A DNA stretch of 34,625 bases, taken from NCBI GenBank assembly GCA_025963385.1, contig JAOPUT010000146.1, positions 1 to 34,625 on the forward strand, written 5' to 3'. Under the pieces are notes generated by a model that saw nothing but the letters and a program-made list of their open reading frames with translations, was not told the DNA's origin and did not search any database. The position numbers and the translations under genes were made by a program. This document shows positions 32,577 through 34,625 of the stretch, in pieces. Each line of letters starts with the position of its first letter. Within the stretch, counting starts at the first letter, position 1. The stretch comes from Mycobacterium sp. Its GTDB lineage: Bacteria > Actinomycetota > Actinomycetes > Mycobacteriales > Mycobacteriaceae.

Positions 32577-34277
32577 CTAGGCTTCCGCCAGGTAGCGGTG
32601 CACCAGCATCACGGCCATCGATCCTTCGCCGACGGCGGCCGCCACCCGCTTCGCGGATTCCGAGCGCACATCACCTGCAACGAAAACACCGGGCACACTT
32701 GTTTCCAAGTGGTGCGGCGGGCGGTCGCGATGGCTCCAGCCGACCACGTCCTTGAGGTCTGGACCGGCGAGGACGAAGCCATGGTCATCCAGGGCGAGCA
32801 CCCCGTCGAGCCAGTCGGTGCGCGGTGTCGCGCCGATGAAGCAGCACATCCGATCGGCGGACACGGTCTCTCGAACGCCGGTCTGCTTGTTGAACAGGAC
32901 GAGGCCTGCGAGGTGGTCGTCCTCGCCGACGGTGTCCACCACCTCGGTGCACGTGCGGACGGAGATCTTGTCGTTCTGCTCGATCTGCTCGATCAGGTAG
33001 TGCGACATCGACGCCTCCAGCGACGGACCGCGGACCAGCAGGGTGACCGACTTCGCCTCCTTCGACATGAACATCGCGGCCTGGCCTGCTGAGTTGGCGC
33101 CTCCGACGATGTAGACGTCCTCGCCCTTGCACTCCGCGGCCTGCGAGACAGATGCGCCGTAGTAGACGCCGCGATCGGTGTAGTCGCACGCATCCGGGGC
33201 GTCCGGGTCCTGCCAGCATCCGTTGACCTGCAGGGACCGGTACTCGACCCCGGTGGCCAGGATGACCGATCTGGCGCCGATGGTGCTGCCGTCCTCGAAC
33301 TCGATGGTCGGCGCGGCCTCCCCGACGTGCAGCTTGACCACCTGCCGGGTCGTGATCACCTCTGCGCCGAACCTCTCGGCCTGCCTGCGCGCCGAGGTGG
33401 TCAACGTGGCGCCCGAGACGCCGTTCTCGAAGCCCAGGTAGTTCTCGATGCGCGAGCTCCGTCCAGCTTGGCCGCCGGTCGTCGTGCGCTCGATGAGGAC
33501 GGTCTTGAGGCCTTCCGAGGCGCCGTACACGGCGGCGGCCAGTCCCGCGGGGCCACCGCCGATGACGGCGAGGTCGTACATCTCCAGCGACGGGTTGGTG
33601 GACAGCCCGAGCATCGTCGCAAGCTCGCCGTCGCTCGGCTCGACGAGCGCCTCACCCTTCTCGGTGATGACGACCGGCAGTTTCTTGCCGTCGAGACCTG
33701 CGGCGTCGAGCAGCTGCTCGCCCTTGGGCTCGTCGGCCATGAACGACCGGAATGAGTGCTGGTTGCGAGCCAGGAACTGGCGCACCTCCCAAGACCGGGG
33801 GTTCCAGCGATGGCCGATGACCTTGGTGTAGGGCATTGCGCGATCGCCGACGGCGCGCCACTCCTCGAGGAGGCCGTCGATGACGGGGTAGAGCTTCTCC
33901 TCAGGCGGATCCCACGGCTTGAGCAGGTAGTGGTCGAGGTCGACGACGTTGATGGCGTCGATCGCAGCGTGAGTGTCGGCATAGGCCGTCAACAGCACGC
34001 GCTTGGCCAGCGGGAACAGATCCATGGCTTTCTCGAGGAACTCGATACCGCTCATCTGCGGCATGCGGTAGTCGGCGACGAGCACCGCCACGGTCTCGCC
34101 ACGCAGCTTGAGTTCCTTGAGCGTCGCGAGGGCGTCTGGGCCACTCTCGGCGCGGACGATCCGATAACGTTCGCCGTAGTGGCGTCGCAAGTCACGGGCC
34201 ACCGCACGCGATACCGCGGGATCGTCGTCCACGGTGAGAATCACGGGATTGCGGGGCTGGGATACAGGTCCAGTCAT
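32577..34277 (-). CDS. Response regulator fused to a thioredoxin-reductase-like flavoprotein
   Basis: 566 residues. Residues 10-140 are a receiver domain: DDDP (D17-D19), phosphoacceptor D69 in VADYRMPQMSG, T98 and K120 in LLKPWD. Residues about 150-225 resemble a thioredoxin/glutaredoxin-like domain (HRWNPRSWEVRQFLARN) in which the cysteines are absent. Residues 233-566 are a TrxR-like FAD/NAD(P)H domain: VIGGGPAGLAAAVYGA, GGQAGRSSRIENYLGF, ILATGVEYRSL, VGGANSAGQAAMF and VFVAGDVRSE. The C-x-x-C pair of true thioredoxin reductases is replaced by GASVSQAAEC, so disulfide exchange is unlikely. Phosphorylation by the adjacent kinase probably controls the flavoprotein. ATG 34277 is preferred over TTG 34286 and GTG 34280 because a -10-like CATAAT lies eight bases upstream. 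Confidence 0.9.
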   Translation of the reverse strand: MTGPVSQPRNPVILTVDDDPAVSRAVARDLRRHYGERYRIVRAESGPDALATLKELKLRGETVAVLVADYRMPQMSGIEFLEKAMDLFPLAKRVLLTAYADTHAAIDAINVVDLDHYLLKPWDPPEEKLYPVIDGLLEEWRAVGDRAMPYTKVIGHRWNPRSWEVRQFLARNQHSFRSFMADEPKGEQLLDAAGLDGKKLPVVITEKGEALVEPSDGELATMLGLSTNPSLEMYDLAVIGGGPAGLAAAVYGASEGLKTVLIERTTTGGQAGRSSRIENYLGFENGVSGATLTTSARRQAERFGAEVITTRQVVKLHVGEAAPTIEFEDGSTIGARSVILATGVEYRSLQVNGCWQDPDAPDACDYTDRGVYYGASVSQAAECKGEDVYIVGGANSAGQAAMFMSKEAKSVTLLVRGPSLEASMSHYLIEQIEQNDKISVRTCTEVVDTVGEDDHLAGLVLFNKQTGVRETVSADRMCCFIGATPRTDWLDGVLALDDHGFVLAGPDLKDVVGWSHRDRPPHHLETSVPGVFVAGDVRSESAKRVAAAVGEGSMAVMLVHRYLAEA

Positions 34278-34285
34278 CACCCTCA

Positions 34286-34291
34286 ATTATG
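34286..34291 (-). promoter_or_regulatory. Putative -10 element of the response regulator/kinase operon
   Basis: CATAAT on the reverse strand, eight bases before ATG 34277. It differs from TANNNT only in the first base. The spacing fits a leaderless transcript. Confidence 0.35.
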
Positions 34292-34332
34292 CGCTGGTCG
34301 TCCAGTGGATATCGCCTCATGGGCGAGGCCGT

Positions 34333-34358
34333 GAGCCAACCCCTGGCGGGGGTGGCTC
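34333..34358. other. Hairpin between divergent genes upstream of infA
   Basis: GAGCCAACCCC (34333-34343) pairs with GGGGGTGGCTC (34348-34358) at 10 of 11 positions around a TGGC loop. A TTTT lies seven bases further on the forward strand. It could insulate infA from upstream transcription or act in the leader of the reverse-strand gene. Confidence 0.5.
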
Positions 34359-34365
34359 GGTGATT

Positions 34366-34393
34366 TTGGGGAGGGCCTCTGAGCGGGTACTAT
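34366..34393 (+). promoter_or_regulatory. Probable infA promoter
   Basis: -35-like TTGGGG (34366-34371), a 16-base spacer and -10 TACTAT (34388-34393). Transcription would start near 34400, leaving a leader of about 115 bases before infA, in which I see no further clear structure. Confidence 0.55.
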
Positions 34394-34515
34394 TGATCAA
34401 CGGTGCGGCATCCGCGCCGGCTCTTGCGTGCCCTGTCCTGGAATTTTATCAATCCGGCTCACGTTTTGAAGTCGGAGGCGGTGCTTGCGGCGCCAGATAG
34501 GGAATTACGGAGGAC

Positions 34516-34625
34516 ATGGCTAAAAAAGACGGTGCCATCGAAGTCGAGGGCCGCGTGGTCGAGCCCCTGCCCAATGCGATGTTTCGCATTGAGCTGGAGA
34601 ACGGACACAAGGTGCTCGCGCACAT
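34516..34625 (+). CDS. infA: Translation initiation factor IF-1, 5' part (partial)
   Basis: The first 36 codons: [19 protein letters not shown], then [17 protein letters not shown], the S1-like OB fold of IF-1, which occupies the A site of the 30S subunit during initiation. The family is about 73 residues, so half is outside the window. GGAGG at 34509-34513 is the ribosome binding site for ATG 34516. In mycobacteria infA heads the rpmJ-rpsM-rpsK-rpsD-rpoA-rplQ operon, which is expected downstream. Confidence 0.97.

Noticed and set aside
32993..33193. Small Arg/Ser/Thr-rich open frames opposite or in other phases of the flavoprotein gene
   Set aside because: Low-complexity composition of out-of-frame GC-rich DNA; no ribosome binding site or motif.
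34394..34515. infA leader considered as a riboswitch or ribosomal-protein binding leader
   Set aside because: No convincing conserved fold or long stem could be found by eye; left as an unstructured leader.

Overview
The window is a high-GC, gene-dense actinobacterial chromosome segment. Gene content and order point to a mycobacterium, probably a rapid grower of the Mycolicibacterium type: rplF-rplR-rpsE-rpmD-rplO, then sppA, UPF0677-type methyltransferases, secY-adk-map, sigL-rslA, mmsA-fadE9-mmsB, rmlB-rmlC and infA. The species cannot be read from the sequence. No tRNA, rRNA, insertion sequence, CRISPR array or prophage gene was seen. No gap between genes exceeds about 280 bases.

Layout. 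(1) 1-1947: the end of the spc ribosomal protein operon, closed by a strong hairpin terminator. (2) 2001-8430: a flavin/F420 luciferase-like oxidoreductase, a divergent SppA protease, and a reverse-strand tandem array of four paralogous SAM methyltransferases. (3) 8707-11376: secY-adk-map. (4) 11413-17743: sigL-rslA behind a SigL-type promoter, then a second promoter of the same type in front of a tightly coupled four-gene biosynthetic cassette (ThDP enzyme, SRPBCC protein, KAS III-like enzyme, HisC-like aminotransferase), then a MarR regulator. (5) 17827-20596: a GAF histidine kinase with its LuxR-type regulator, and a HAD-like protein. (6) 20582-24222: the valine/propionate catabolic operon mmsA-acyl-CoA dehydrogenase-mmsB, with a perfect palindromic operator over its promoter. 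(7) 24390-27589: an ECF sigma factor translationally coupled to a membrane Rieske protein with an anti-sigma-like N-terminus, followed by a cupredoxin lipoprotein, a Tat-type metallophosphoesterase and a four-helix membrane protein. The same unusual promoter-like motif precedes both the sigma gene and the cupredoxin gene. (8) 27662-34277, reverse strand: rmlC, rmlB, two paralogous luciferase-like oxidoreductases, a cNMP-domain histidine kinase and a response regulator fused to a thioredoxin-reductase-like flavoprotein without the redox cysteine pair. (9) 34516 to the end: start of infA.

Two systems look most novel. One is the SigL-linked cassette at 12724-17203, which could make or modify a small amino-acyl or amino-ketone type molecule under envelope/redox-stress control. 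The other is the ECF/Rieske/cupredoxin locus at 24390-27589, which looks like an envelope redox or copper sensing circuit whose anti-sigma factor would carry a Rieske iron-sulfur cluster. Both readings are inferences from gene order, motifs and promoters.
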